Shown piece by piece: positions 41,962-51,565 of a DNA stretch of 64,000 nt; position 1 is the first letter of the stretch, and each line of letters begins with the position of its first letter. The notes under the pieces are model-generated. The model was given only the letters and a program-made list of their open reading frames with translations. It was not told the origin of the DNA and did not search any database. The position numbers and the translations under genes were made by a program. Origin of the DNA: Actinopolymorpha alba DSM 45243 (GTDB lineage Bacteria > Actinomycetota > Actinomycetes > Propionibacteriales > Actinopolymorphaceae); contig NZ_KB892749.1 of the NCBI RefSeq assembly GCF_000373925.1, positions 47,353 through 111,352 on the forward strand, written 5' to 3'.

Positions 41962-42672
41962 ATGAGTACCCACATCGGCGCAGCGCCGGGCCAGATCGCC
42001 GAAACCGTCCTCCTACCGGGTGACCCGCTGCGCGCCCGATGGATCGCCGAGACCTACCTGAGCGATGCCGAGTGCTACTCGACCGTGCGCAACATGCTCG
42101 GCTACACCGGCACCTACGCCGGGCAGCGGATCTCGGTCCAGGGCACCGGCATGGGCCACCCCTCCCTCGCGATCTACGCACACGAGCTGATGGCGGAGTA
42201 CGGCGTTCGCACGCTGGTGCGGGTCGGCTCCTGCGGCGCTCTCAGCGACCGGCTCGCGATCCGCTCGATCGTCCTCGCGATCACCGCGTCCACTGACTCG
42301 GCGATGAACCGCGCGCGGTTCGAGGGCTTCGACTATGCGCCGGCGGCCGACTTCGACCTGCTGCGGACGGCGTACGACCTCGCGACGAGCACCGGCATGG
42401 ACGCGCACGTCGGGCCGATCGTGTCGGTCGACGCGTTCTACTCAGAACGTCCGGAGCTGCTCAAACGGTTGGGTGAGTACGGCGTGCTCGCGATCGATAT
42501 GGAGACCAACATGCTGTATACGCTCGCGGCGAAGTTCGGGGCACGCGCCCTGACGGTCCTGACCGTGAGCGACCACCTGCAGACCGGCGAGGAGACCTCC
42601 GCCGAGGAACGCGAGCGGACCTTCACGACCATGGCGGAGCTGGCCCTCGACACCGTGACCCGGCGGGCATGA
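41962..42672 (+). CDS. deoD: DeoD-type purine nucleoside phosphorylase
   Basis: The 236-residue enzyme has [21 protein letters not shown] (phosphate-binding GDPxR), [63 protein letters not shown] (ribose-binding MET and catalytic Asp) and ends in a helix. It cleaves purine (deoxy)nucleosides with phosphate as a hexamer. It is divergent from nudC. Confidence 0.92.
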   Translation: MSTHIGAAPGQIAETVLLPGDPLRARWIAETYLSDAECYSTVRNMLGYTGTYAGQRISVQGTGMGHPSLAIYAHELMAEYGVRTLVRVGSCGALSDRLAIRSIVLAITASTDSAMNRARFEGFDYAPAADFDLLRTAYDLATSTGMDAHVGPIVSVDAFYSERPELLKRLGEYGVLAIDMETNMLYTLAAKFGARALTVLTVSDHLQTGEETSAEERERTFTTMAELALDTVTRRA

Positions 42673-42721
42673 CCATGCCGCGCTGAGAAGTCACGGTGCC
42701 GGAGGGCCTGCTCCTGGAGCG

Positions 42722-42958
42722 TCAGTCGACGCCGTCCATGTCAAGCACCACGTGCTCGGAGTAGTCGGTGTCGAAGATCGCGCCGTGCCGGAGCATCGGG
42801 ACAGCGACCCAACGCTCCCCCTCGGGCTCGAACCACAACAGGTATTCGCGGAATCGGTCGAGGCGACGCATGACGAAGCTCCTCCCCGTCGGGAACTCAA
42901 GGCGCCAACCCCAGTGCGTCCGCACCCACCACCGGGCGGCGTCACCGGCCGCGACCAT
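42722..42958 (-). CDS. Small uncharacterised protein (78 residues)
   Basis: MVAAGDAARWWVRTHWGWRL... ends HVVLDMDGVD and is rich in Trp and Arg, with beta-strand spacing (RLEFPTGRSFVMRRLDRFREYLLWFEPEGERWVAVPML). No family is recognised. It follows deoD convergently and sits at the edge of the ABC operon. It looks coding rather than a shadow. Confidence 0.55.
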   Translation of the reverse strand: MVAAGDAARWWVRTHWGWRLEFPTGRSFVMRRLDRFREYLLWFEPEGERWVAVPMLRHGAIFDTDYSEHVVLDMDGVD

Positions 42959-43057
42959 CTCGACCAGTGCCGTGCCCCCGCGACGAGGGTGGGTTCGAAC
43001 GCGTGGACGAATACTAGGTGGGGGTGCCGACAGTCCGGGCCCGACCCGGGAGTCTGG

Positions 43058-43753
43058 TCACGTCCGGGGTGGGGAGGTCCGCGCAGCCTCGTACAGATGC
43101 GTCTGGAGGATGCTCACGAGCGCGGGCACGATCAGCACGAGCCCGCCGACCGACACCACGCCGACCAGCACGGCGAGACCGGCGACGACCCAGATGAGCA
43201 GTGTGCGTTCGGGGTGCCGCCAGGCCAGCCGCACGGACTCGCGGGCGATCCCGGCGAACGAGCGTCCCGGCTCCGCCGCGAAGATCGGCCCCCAGTACGT
43301 CGCGCAGACCGACCAGCCGAGGATCGCGAGCGTGAGGACCGTGGCGAGCGGCCCGATCCCGCCCGCGGCGACCGCCAACCACCCGAGAACCCCGAACGTG
43401 CCGTAGAGCGGTGCGAGGATCCGCAGACTCCGGGCTGCCATCGCACGGAACAACTCGACCGCCAGTCCGGCGTCGACGTGCTGGCCCCGGCAGGCCTGCG
43501 CCGCCAGGCCGTACAACACCGCCGTCGCCGGGGGCAGAGCCGTCGCGGAGTACAACCCGAGCAGGATCCGGAGCCAGCCCGGGAGCTCGGGGAACGCCAG
43601 CGCTGCCAGGCCCGGGGCGAGTTGGAACGCCCAGACGACGTTCGCCATGACCACCCGCTCGACCTGGCCGGCGACGGTGGCGAACGCCGCCCAGACCAGG
43701 CCGCGGCGTTCGTCGCGCGGGCTGACGTCATCGAGGAACGGCAGCAGTCTCAC
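43058..43753 (-). CDS. DUF624/YesL-like membrane protein
   Basis: The 231-residue protein has five to six membrane helices, including VVWAFQLAPGLAALAF, GLYSATALPPATAVLYGLA, LAPLYGTFGVLGWLAVAAGGIG and LLIWVVAGLAVLVGVVSVGGLVLIVPAL. The FAWQLAPGL..LGLYSATALPPATAVLYG layout resembles YesL/DUF624 proteins found in sugar ABC operons. Its GTG start overlaps the upstream ATPase gene by 26 bases; GGAGGTGAG covers the start. It is the last gene of the operon. Confidence 0.78.
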   Translation of the reverse strand: MRLLPFLDDVSPRDERRGLVWAAFATVAGQVERVVMANVVWAFQLAPGLAALAFPELPGWLRILLGLYSATALPPATAVLYGLAAQACRGQHVDAGLAVELFRAMAARSLRILAPLYGTFGVLGWLAVAAGGIGPLATVLTLAILGWSVCATYWGPIFAAEPGRSFAGIARESVRLAWRHPERTLLIWVVAGLAVLVGVVSVGGLVLIVPALVSILQTHLYEAARTSPPRT

Positions 43754-44885
43754 CTCCGTGCAGGAGCGAGACGCCGGTCTCGGCGTCGAACAGGTGGACC
43801 TTGCTCATGTCGACACCAAGCGGGATCTCCTGGTCGAGATAGCGCGCCGGCAGCCGGACCTTGAACGTCGCCACGAAGTCCTGCGGCTCTGACCCCGCGC
43901 CGTCACCGGACAGAGCCAGGTAGACGGTGCTTCCGGCCGACGTGGGCTCGACCAGGTTGACGATCCCGTGGATCGTGGTGTCGTCGGTGACCTCGAACGG
44001 CGCCATCCGGGGCACGTGGAGGTGTTCGGGGCGGACACCGAGCTTGATCTTCCTGCCGGCGTAGCGGCGTGCCTCCCCCGCCATGCTCGGATGGAGTTCG
44101 AGGCGCAACCCACTTCCGGTGGCGAGGACCCGGTCGCCGTCAACCTCGACCTGCAACTCGAAGAGGTTGATGCTCGGCGTGCCGATGAAGTAGGCGACAA
44201 AGACGTTGACCGGCCGGTCGTAGAGGTCGGCGCCGGAGCCGACCTGCTGGATGCGTCCGGCGTTCATCACCGCGATCCGGTCGCCGAGCGCCATCGCCTC
44301 CGACTGGTCGTGGGTGACGTAGATCGTCGGCCGGCCCTTCTCCCGGTGCAGCGTGAGGATGTCCTCGCGTGCTTGGTAGCGCAACTGGGCATCGAGGTTC
44401 GACAGGGGTTCGTCGTACAGATAAAGCGAGGCGTCACGCACCATCGCCCGCGACAACGCGACCCGCTGGCGTTCGCCGCCGGACAGCTGCCGGGGTTTGC
44501 GGGCGAGCAGGTGCTCGATGCGGAACGTCTTGGCCGCCTCGGGGACGCGGTCCCGGACGACCTGCCGGGGCGTACGCCGCGACCGCAGGCCGTAGGCGAT
44601 GTTCTCGAAGACAGTGAGGTGCGGAAAGATCGCGTAGTCCTGGAACACCATCGCGACGTTGCGGTCCTTCGGCCGGATGTCGTTGACCACCCGCTCGCCG
44701 AACCTGATCTCCCCTGCGGAGACAGGCTCGAGTCCGCCGAGAAGCCTCAGTGTCGTGGTCTTTCCGCATCCCGACGGGCCGACCAGGACCAGGAGCTCAC
44801 CCTCCTGGATCTCGAAGCTCACCCGGTCGACGGCCCGCTTGCGATCGAACTCCTTCACCAGGTTGTCGACCGTGATCGCGTTCAC
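43728..44885 (-). CDS. ABC transporter ATPase (UgpC/MsmX type), third of three
   Basis: The 385-residue ATPase has Walker A GPSGCGKTTTLRLLGGLEP, Q-loop VFQDYAIFPHLTVFENIAYGL, signature LSGGERQRVALSRAMVRDASLYLYDEPLSNLDAQLR (with Walker B) and H-loop YVTHDQSEAMALGDRIAVM, plus the C-terminal OB-type TOBE domain of sugar ABC ATPases (LGVRPEHLHV). It should energise the MalF/MalG-type permeases of this operon. Confidence 0.93.
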   Translation of the reverse strand: MNAITVDNLVKEFDRKRAVDRVSFEIQEGELLVLVGPSGCGKTTTLRLLGGLEPVSAGEIRFGERVVNDIRPKDRNVAMVFQDYAIFPHLTVFENIAYGLRSRRTPRQVVRDRVPEAAKTFRIEHLLARKPRQLSGGERQRVALSRAMVRDASLYLYDEPLSNLDAQLRYQAREDILTLHREKGRPTIYVTHDQSEAMALGDRIAVMNAGRIQQVGSGADLYDRPVNVFVAYFIGTPSINLFELQVEVDGDRVLATGSGLRLELHPSMAGEARRYAGRKIKLGVRPEHLHVPRMAPFEVTDDTTIHGIVNLVEPTSAGSTVYLALSGDGAGSEPQDFVATFKVRLPARYLDQEIPLGVDMSKVHLFDAETGVSLLHGGETAAVPR

Positions 44886-44912
44886 CGCGCCTCCTCGTTT
44901 CGTACGACCGCA

Positions 44913-46034
44913 TCAGAAGAGTTCGAGTACGCCGGGCAGATGGATCGGGTCTTCAGTGTCAGCGGCGAAGAAGTACGCCCGGGACCATTCCGGGGTGACG
45001 CGTACCTCCGACCGATCAGGAAAGTCGATCGCCGTGGCGACCGCGACCGCCGCGCCACCCACGCTGCCGTAGAGAAAACTCGCCCGCTCGGTGGGAATCC
45101 GCTCGCGATGCCGGACCCGCAGCACCGCACCGTCGCCGGCATCGACGATCCAACCTTCCGGGCGCACTCCCAGGCGTACCGGGCCGTCCGGCACCGCGGG
45201 CCGGACGTCGTCCGGCAGCCGCCAGCGCAGGTCGCCGACGACCACCTCGCCACCGGCCACAACCACCGGGAGCACCGCCATCGGCGGCGAGCCGATGAAC
45301 GTCGCGACGAAGAGATTCGCCGGCGTGTAATAGAGCTCGTCGAAGCTGCCGAGTTGTTGGATGTCGCCGTCGCGCATCACCGCGATCCGGTCGCCCATGA
45401 AGACCGCTTCCTGCTGGTCATGTGTGACATAGAGCGTGGTGATCGCGAACTTCCTGAGCAGCTTGCGAATCTCGATCCGGGTCTGCTCGCGGAGTTTGGC
45501 GTCGAGGTTGGAGATCGGCTCGTCCATCAGGAAGAGCTGGGGGTCGCGGACGATGCAGCGTGCGATCGCCACCCGTTGTTGCTCACCGCCCGACAGCGTC
45601 GTCGGGACCCGCCCCAGCAGGTGTTCGAACCCCACCCCCATACGGTCGGCCGTCTCGCGGACCCGCTGCTCGGCTTCCTCCTCGGTGCGGTCGTGGACCT
45701 GGAAGTAGTAGGCAAGGTTGCCCTGCCCCTTCATCGAGGGATAGAGCGCGTAGTCCTGGAACACCATGCCCACGCCGCGTTCCTGCGGGCGGACATAGGT
45801 GACGTCGGTGCCGTTGTAGAGGACGCGTCCTGCGTCGGGATACTCCAAACCGGCCACGACCTTGAGCAAGGTGCTCTTGCCGCAGCCCGACGCGCCCACC
45901 ACGCTGACCGTCTCGCCGTCGGCGACCGCCATGCTGACGGAGTTGAGTGCGGGTCTCGTGCGGGACGCCTCCCGATCGACGATCGTGTCGCTCGCGTAGC
46001 GCTTCACCACCTGGTCGACCTCGATCCGTGCCAC
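44913..46034 (-). CDS. ABC transporter ATPase (UgpC/MsmX type), second of three
   Basis: The 373-residue ATPase has Walker A GASGCGKSTLLKVVAGLE, Q-loop VFQDYALYPSMKGQGNLAYYF, signature LSGGEQQRVAIARCIVRDPQLFLMDEPISNLDAKLR and H-loop YVTHDQQEAVFMGDRIAVM, with a shorter, divergent TOBE region. The start is GTG 46034 with GAAGGGAGGGG upstream. It lies between the MalG-type permease and the third ATPase. Confidence 0.92.
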   Translation of the reverse strand: MARIEVDQVVKRYASDTIVDREASRTRPALNSVSMAVADGETVSVVGASGCGKSTLLKVVAGLEYPDAGRVLYNGTDVTYVRPQERGVGMVFQDYALYPSMKGQGNLAYYFQVHDRTEEEAEQRVRETADRMGVGFEHLLGRVPTTLSGGEQQRVAIARCIVRDPQLFLMDEPISNLDAKLREQTRIEIRKLLRKFAITTLYVTHDQQEAVFMGDRIAVMRDGDIQQLGSFDELYYTPANLFVATFIGSPPMAVLPVVVAGGEVVVGDLRWRLPDDVRPAVPDGPVRLGVRPEGWIVDAGDGAVLRVRHRERIPTERASFLYGSVGGAAVAVATAIDFPDRSEVRVTPEWSRAYFFAADTEDPIHLPGVLELF

Positions 46035-46065
46035 GGTTACCCCTCCCTTCTCGCCGAAGGCCGGC

Positions 46066-47088
46066 TCACTTGAGACCACGCAGGCGGATACCGCGCAGGA
46101 GATACTCACGGCAGACGATGAACGCGATGAAGACCGGCAGCGACTGCAGGATGCCCAGCACCATCAGGCCGTTCCACGACATTCCCGCGGAGAGGATGTC
46201 CTGCATCTGTTGGGCCTGCGCGCTCGCCTGGTCGGCGTTCGTTGCTCCTGCCTGGGTGAATCTCTGCAGTAGTAGGTAGATCTCCACCGACGCGGGCATC
46301 TTCTCCGGACTCTGGAGCACCACCAGCGGCCACAGGAACTGGTCCCACGCCCCACTGAACGCCGTCCAGATCGCGACCGCGTACACCGGCACGCTCATCG
46401 GCAACACGATCCGCCGGAAGATGTTGAACTCCGAACCGCCGTCGACCCGTGCGGCCTGGATGACCGAATCGGGAATAGTGTCGAAGAACCCCTTGAAAAG
46501 CAGGAAGTTGAACGCCTGGAACACGATCGGCAGGATCACCGCCCAGTGCGTGTCCCAGATCCGCACGCTCGGAAACTCAAGGTCCGTGCCGGGGATCCCC
46601 GGCACCGACGGCAACGCGAACGGGAAGTTCCTGGTCAGGAGATAGTTGGGGATCAACGTCAACGCCGCCGGCATCATCAGTGTGCCGATGAAGAACAGGA
46701 ACGACCAGCGGGCGAGCGGGCCGCGCTGGAGCTTGCTGTTGGCGTACGCCGCCAGCGAGGTGATCGGGATTCCGAGTACGAGCACCCAGAAGGTGATCTG
46801 CACGGAGTTCAGGAAGAACATCCAGAACGGCCCGTCCATCAACCGCGCGGCGGCGGAGTTGCTGCCCTGCACCAGGCTCACCACCAACCGCCAGCCGGCC
46901 AGTGTCCCCTCGTGCGGCCACCACGTGGGCGGGAAGGCCAGCACCTCCTCGCCCGACTTGAAAGACGTGACCAGCATGAAATAGAAGGGGAACAGGTGCA
47001 GGGTGATCCCCAGACACAAGAACGCGACGACCAGCCACCACGCGATCCGGAGCGCCGGCTGCCTACGTCCCACTTGTGGAAACAGCAT
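46066..47088 (-). CDS. ABC sugar permease (MalG type)
   Basis: The 340-residue protein has six membrane helices. The permease EAA loop reads VIQAARVDGGSEFNIFRRIVLPMSVPVYAVAIWTAFSGAWDQFLWPLVVL, the ATPase-docking segment. A non-typical insertion of about 40 residues (TNADQASAQAQQMQDILSAGMSWNG) lies before the last helix. It pairs with the upstream MalF-type permease. Confidence 0.92.
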   Translation of the reverse strand: MLFPQVGRRQPALRIAWWLVVAFLCLGITLHLFPFYFMLVTSFKSGEEVLAFPPTWWPHEGTLAGWRLVVSLVQGSNSAAARLMDGPFWMFFLNSVQITFWVLVLGIPITSLAAYANSKLQRGPLARWSFLFFIGTLMMPAALTLIPNYLLTRNFPFALPSVPGIPGTDLEFPSVRIWDTHWAVILPIVFQAFNFLLFKGFFDTIPDSVIQAARVDGGSEFNIFRRIVLPMSVPVYAVAIWTAFSGAWDQFLWPLVVLQSPEKMPASVEIYLLLQRFTQAGATNADQASAQAQQMQDILSAGMSWNGLMVLGILQSLPVFIAFIVCREYLLRGIRLRGLK

Positions 47089-47097
47089 GCGGTCTCC

Positions 47098-48039
47098 TCA
47101 CCGGTCCGGGTCTTCACGGAAGAACCTGCGCTGGATGATGACGAGCGCCATCGTGACCAGGAACAAGTAGACGCCCAGGGCGGTCGCGTCCGCGTAGCGC
47201 AGGCCGCGCAGCAGGTCGTAGAGGTACATCACCACGGTGCGGCTCGCACCGCCCGGCGCGCCACCGGTCATGATCAGCGGAAACTCGAACGCCTGCGAGG
47301 ATCCGATCACCGCGAAGATCAACAGCATCGAAATGACCGGTCGCAGTCGTGGCAGCGAGATCGTCCACACCTTGCGCCAAAAGCCCGCGCCCTCGATCTC
47401 GGCGGCCTCGTAGTAGGAGGCCGGAATCCCTTGCAGGGTTGCCATGTAGATCAGACCGGGACCGAAGAAGAGAATTCCCGGAAACACCAGCCAGAAGAGC
47501 ACCTGGTCACTGCTGTTGAGAAACGGCTGTGGCGGCAGGTGCAGCACTTCGGTGGCGATCCACTGGAACAGGCCGTACTGCGCGTTGAACATGTACCTGA
47601 AGAGCAGCGTGCTGGCGATGCCCGAGAGGGGAAGGAACCACAACAGCATCATCCAGCGGATGTGCCGTCGTGGCATCTCCATCAACAAGATGGCGACCAG
47701 GATCGGAATCATGAACGTGAGCCCGATGCTCAGGGCCGCGTAGATCGCGGTGACCTTGAACGCCTGCCCGACGAGCGGATCGCTCCACAGCCGCTGGTAG
47801 CTCTCCAGCCCGGTGAACTCCACCGGGCCACGGAAACGGGCGTTCGTCAGGCTGATCACGAACGCCATCACCAGCGGATACCAGCCCCACGACAGCTGGA
47901 AGAGAAAGGCCGGGATCACGAACAACACACCTTCAAGGCGGCGCCGCCGGCTCAGGCGGGGCGCCGGTTTATCCGGCGCCCGCCCGCCCGCCGCGTCCGC
48001 GGTGGGGACGTCCTCTGTCACGACCTGCCGCTCCGTCAT
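47098..48039 (-). CDS. ABC sugar permease (MalF type)
   Basis: The 313-residue protein has six membrane helices after a cytoplasmic N-terminus. The docking loop is YEAAEIEGAGFWRKVWTISLPRLRPVISMLLIFAVIGSSQAFEFPLIMTGG, and PGGASRTVVMYLYDLLRGLRYADATALGVYLFL is typical of the family. It lies 10 bases after the solute-binding protein gene stop. Confidence 0.92.
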   Translation of the reverse strand: MTERQVVTEDVPTADAAGGRAPDKPAPRLSRRRRLEGVLFVIPAFLFQLSWGWYPLVMAFVISLTNARFRGPVEFTGLESYQRLWSDPLVGQAFKVTAIYAALSIGLTFMIPILVAILLMEMPRRHIRWMMLLWFLPLSGIASTLLFRYMFNAQYGLFQWIATEVLHLPPQPFLNSSDQVLFWLVFPGILFFGPGLIYMATLQGIPASYYEAAEIEGAGFWRKVWTISLPRLRPVISMLLIFAVIGSSQAFEFPLIMTGGAPGGASRTVVMYLYDLLRGLRYADATALGVYLFLVTMALVIIQRRFFREDPDR

Positions 48040-48048
48040 GGGCGCGAC

Positions 48049-49734
48049 TCACCCCTTCAGCGCTGGGAGCACGGTGTTGTCGTACCAATCACGGAAGACG
48101 TTCTGGTGGTATTCCGGCGCGTTCGCCTTCCAGTAGGCGTCGTGAGCCTCGTAGTAGTTACGGGCGCTCTTCACGAACTCCTCATCCGACCTGCTCGAGG
48201 TGAAGCTCTTCGCCTGCTGGTTGCGGGTCTGGTCGAGCTTGGCCAGATCAGCGCGCAGGTCGAGGTTGCCGCGCTCGTTTGCCCACCGGGAGCTCATGTC
48301 GTCGCGGGCGGTGGTGGTCGGCCCGGTGTTGTTCTCGGGTGAGAAGTAGAACGCCTCGTTGGGTGCGATCGGGATCTGCGCCGCCCGACGGACCTGATCC
48401 ATGAACGGCTTGCCCCATGCCTCGTCCGGAGAACTCGGCGCCTGGTCGACCAGATCCTTGTACAACGGCATGATGTTGGCCCCGTCGAAGACGTGCTTGG
48501 GATCCTTGGTGTGTTCGTACGTCGCGGTCCGTTGCTTGACCCACCCTGGTCCCTGCATGTAGGTGAGCAGGCTGATCGCCTTGTCGAGTTGCTCGTCGTC
48601 GAGGTCCGGCGAGAACCCCACCAGGTCACATTGTCCCTGCGTGCTGGTGCTCCGGCCGTTGCCGCCGACCGGCTGCGTCATCCAGCCGACCACCTCCTCG
48701 ATCGGCTTGTCGAGCTTCTTGGCGAGGTCGGCGGGTGCGTTGTCGCCACCTGGTGCCGAGGCGAAGAAGATCACCGTGTTGTTGTGCATCGCGACGTCGC
48801 CGCGGAAGAACGCGGCCAGAAGGTCACCGTCGCCCAGGCTCACGTCGGCGAGCACGGACTTGTCCTCGAAGATCATCGCCCGCATCCGCTCGATCAGCGG
48901 TACCCAGGTATCGGCGCGGGAGGTGTAGTCCCAGCGCCAGTTCCAGCCGGTATCCGGTGCGGGGATGGTGCTGTGGAAGTCCATGCCGTCGGCGCTGAGT
49001 CCAGCGTTCAGACCCCAACCCTGCAAGGCGATTCCCTTGCGCTTGCCCTGACTGAGGCCCTTGGCGAGTTCGCGTACGTCGTCCCAGGTCCAGTCGGGCG
49101 TGGGTTCTTTCAGGCCGAGTTCGCGGATCAGGTCGATCCGGTAGTGCAGGCCGGTCCCTACGTTGTAGATCCACGGGGCCGCGTAGAACTTCCCGTCGAT
49201 CGCCCACTTCTCCCAGATGGGCTTGACGTAGTCGGCGAGTTTCTCCTCCACCTTGTACGTCTTCAGGTGTTCGGTCACCTCGGCGGCCAACCCCTGCGAC
49301 ATCGCCGCCCGGACGTTCGCGCGGTTCCAGCCACCGATCACGTCACCGGGGAACATCGACGGCGCGGTCCCACCCGTGAGGGCCGTCGTGAGGGTCTGCT
49401 GGTTCCAGACGTCGAGGGTGGAGTTCTTGATGGTGACGCCGGGGTTCTCGTCCAGCCATGCCTTCAGCACGTCGGCGTACGCCTTCGTGCCCGGGTTGGC
49501 CTTCTGATCCTTTGCGTTCGGCATCGGGCCGTAGGGCCAGCCGTTGTTCGTTGTCAAGGTGATGTTGGCAGCACCGGAACCCTTGCTGCAGGCGCTCAGG
49601 AATCCGCCGCCGGCCGCGGCGAAGGCCCCGCCGGCCATCATCGTGAGCAGCCGCCGCCGGGTGGTCGTACCCGTCGCACCGGTGGTGCCCGCCGGTCCGG
49701 CCGCCGCCGTACCCGTGGTGTCACGATCGGACAT
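48049..49734 (-). CDS. Extracellular solute-binding lipoprotein with Tat-type signal
   Basis: The 561-residue protein has a long N-terminus ending TTTRRRLLTMMAGGAFAAAG with the lipobox LSAC near residue 49, so a Tat-exported lipoprotein is likely. The mature protein has the ABC cluster pattern of sugar-binding proteins (TLTTNNGWPYGPMPN, VIGGWNRANVRAAMSQGL, WEKWAIDGKFYAAPWIYNVGTGLHYRIDLIRELGLKEPTPDWTWDDV). It is longer than the usual 420-450 residues. Its start overlaps the beta-propeller gene by 14 bases. Substrate unknown; carbohydrate is the best guess. Confidence 0.9.
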   Translation of the reverse strand: MSDRDTTGTAAAGPAGTTGATGTTTRRRLLTMMAGGAFAAAGGGFLSACSKGSGAANITLTTNNGWPYGPMPNAKDQKANPGTKAYADVLKAWLDENPGVTIKNSTLDVWNQQTLTTALTGGTAPSMFPGDVIGGWNRANVRAAMSQGLAAEVTEHLKTYKVEEKLADYVKPIWEKWAIDGKFYAAPWIYNVGTGLHYRIDLIRELGLKEPTPDWTWDDVRELAKGLSQGKRKGIALQGWGLNAGLSADGMDFHSTIPAPDTGWNWRWDYTSRADTWVPLIERMRAMIFEDKSVLADVSLGDGDLLAAFFRGDVAMHNNTVIFFASAPGGDNAPADLAKKLDKPIEEVVGWMTQPVGGNGRSTSTQGQCDLVGFSPDLDDEQLDKAISLLTYMQGPGWVKQRTATYEHTKDPKHVFDGANIMPLYKDLVDQAPSSPDEAWGKPFMDQVRRAAQIPIAPNEAFYFSPENNTGPTTTARDDMSSRWANERGNLDLRADLAKLDQTRNQQAKSFTSSRSDEEFVKSARNYYEAHDAYWKANAPEYHQNVFRDWYDNTVLPALKG

Positions 49735-51565
49735 CGTCGTCCCCTCCTGTGCTCGATGAGGTCTTGCCTTGCACGAGTTCTTTCGTCCCCCGTGCCCAGA
49801 CCCGGCCGCCGTTGAGCAGGACGACGGGTCCAGCGGGGCCGACGCAGAGATCGACCGTCTCCTCGACCGGCGGCCCGTCGCTGATGCGCTGCCAGGCCGC
49901 CCCGTCAGGCGAAGCCGACCACAGCCCATCCACCGTCAGCGCGACAACGCCGTCCGGCCCAGCCGCCAGGGCGCGTACGCCGTCGTCGAACGCATGCGCC
50001 CGCGTCCACCGCCCACTCCGGTCGCGGACGAAGAGGCAACGGCCGAGGCTCAGCCCGACCTCGCCGCCGAGCGGCACGGAGGCGACGATCGGCCACGGTG
50101 TGTCGGCGCGCCCCTCCAGCTCCCAGGTCGCACCGTCGTCCGCCGACGCCCACAGCGCCACCGCACCCTGTCGGGGATCGAAGGTCGCGGCGATCAGCGC
50201 ACCGTCGCCGCTCTCCAGGGCAGCGAGCGGGCGGAAGCCGAAGGGTGCCGGCAGGACCTCCCAGCTCGCACCCCCGTCCCGGGTGCGCAGGAGGGAGTCG
50301 CCACGCCCCGCGGGCGCGGCCCAGCCCGAGCCGTCCTCCCCGAAGGTCATCCGGCCCACGTGGCCGGGTTCGCCGTCCACGACGGGTTCCCACTCCGCGC
50401 CGCCCCACCGGAACAACCCAGCGGGCCCTGAGCCCAGCAGCACCTCGGCTGGCGTGACCCATGCGCCCGACAGCGGGAACGGCGGGTCCGGCAGCGCCTG
50501 CCAGCGCGCCTCCTCGTCGTACCAGTGGACGCCGGTCCAGCCACCGGCGAGGAGCGGACGGTCGCGCCAGAGGAGGAGCCGGTCAAGGTCGTGCGTGGGC
50601 GGCACCCGCACCGGCTGCCAGGTGAGCCCGTGGTCGTCGCTGGCCGCGAGACCTTCGCTCGTCCCGGCGTACAACCGGACGCCGGCGCGCGCGAGGCAGA
50701 AGATCGTGCGGGCGCACGCGTCCTCGCCAACTGGTCGCCACGAGCAGCCGCCGTCGATCGAACGCCAGATGCCGGCGCCGGCCGTGCCAAGGATCAGGCC
50801 GCCGTCAGGCGCCACGACCAGGCTGGTGACCCCGGCCGGCACGCCTCCACCGGGCGACCAGTCGTGCCCACTGTCCTTCGAGCGCAGCGTCCGGCCGTCC
50901 TCCGACGCCGCCACGACCACGCCGTCAGGTACGCATGCCAGGGCGGCGACCGCGAGGCCACTGGTGTCGGAGCAGGCCCGCCAGCTACGGCCGGCGTTCG
51001 TCGTCAGGTAGACGCCGTTCATCGTGCCGGCGAACGCCACGCCCCCAGGTGCGGCGAGTAGCGCGGAGACCTCGGGGTCGCCGAGCCCGAAGGCGGCCGG
51101 CAGCCAGGTACGCCCGCGGTCGGCGCTCCGGAGTACGCCGTCGCCGATGGTCGCGGCGAGGACGACGTCGCCGCCATCCGGCCCGGCACCGGGCAGCGCG
51201 AGCAGCGCCGCCAGCGGAGCACCACCGGACTGGACCTCCCCGAGCTCCCAGTCGGAGTCGCGTGCACGAGCGATGCCCTCGGCCCCACCGGCCAGGAGCC
51301 AGCCATCCAGCACGCTCAGCGCCGCGACCGTGGACAGGGGACCGCGCCCAAGCCGCCGCCCAGAATCCACGTACTCAGAGCCCAACTCGTACTCAAAATC
51401 CGCCTGGTGGTCAGCGTCCGCCTGGTGGTCAGCGAGGAAGGCGACGCCGCCGGCACCACCCAGCCAGAGCCCACCCCTGTCCGGGGTCACCGCGAGGATC
51501 GGCGTGGACGGAGTCGCTGGCGGGTACGGCATCCAGCGGTCAAGGTCAGGAAGGGCGCTAGCCAC
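49721..51565 (-). CDS. Cytoplasmic BNR/Asp-box beta-propeller protein
   Basis: The 614-residue protein consists of about ten to twelve propeller-like repeats with Asp-box type motifs (RSADRGRTWLPA, TTNAGRSWRAC, RSKDSGHDWSPG, RSIDGGCSWRPV, SDDHGLTWQPV, RTRDGGASWEV, SADDGATWEL). These occur in sialidase-type and YCF48-like propellers. No catalytic sialidase Arg/Glu/Tyr set is evident. It starts GTG ASALPDLDRW with no signal peptide, so it stays in the cytoplasm. Its gene overlaps the chaperonin gene upstream (51558-51565) and the solute-binding protein gene downstream. Confidence 0.85.
   Translation of the reverse strand: MASALPDLDRWMPYPPATPSTPILAVTPDRGGLWLGGAGGVAFLADHQADADHQADFEYELGSEYVDSGRRLGRGPLSTVAALSVLDGWLLAGGAEGIARARDSDWELGEVQSGGAPLAALLALPGAGPDGGDVVLAATIGDGVLRSADRGRTWLPAAFGLGDPEVSALLAAPGGVAFAGTMNGVYLTTNAGRSWRACSDTSGLAVAALACVPDGVVVAASEDGRTLRSKDSGHDWSPGGGVPAGVTSLVVAPDGGLILGTAGAGIWRSIDGGCSWRPVGEDACARTIFCLARAGVRLYAGTSEGLAASDDHGLTWQPVRVPPTHDLDRLLLWRDRPLLAGGWTGVHWYDEEARWQALPDPPFPLSGAWVTPAEVLLGSGPAGLFRWGGAEWEPVVDGEPGHVGRMTFGEDGSGWAAPAGRGDSLLRTRDGGASWEVLPAPFGFRPLAALESGDGALIAATFDPRQGAVALWASADDGATWELEGRADTPWPIVASVPLGGEVGLSLGRCLFVRDRSGRWTRAHAFDDGVRALAAGPDGVVALTVDGLWSASPDGAAWQRISDGPPVEETVDLCVGPAGPVVLLNGGRVWARGTKELVQGKTSSSTGGDDDVRS

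Noticed and set aside
42980-43000. GGGTTCGAA resembling a tRNA T-loop
   Set aside because: No flanking acceptor or anticodon stems can be built around it.
43968-48342. Long plus-strand frames (up to 701 codons) across the ABC transporter genes
   Set aside because: They are antisense to ATPases and permeases with intact motifs, and their His/Arg/Asp-rich composition mirrors the sense codons.
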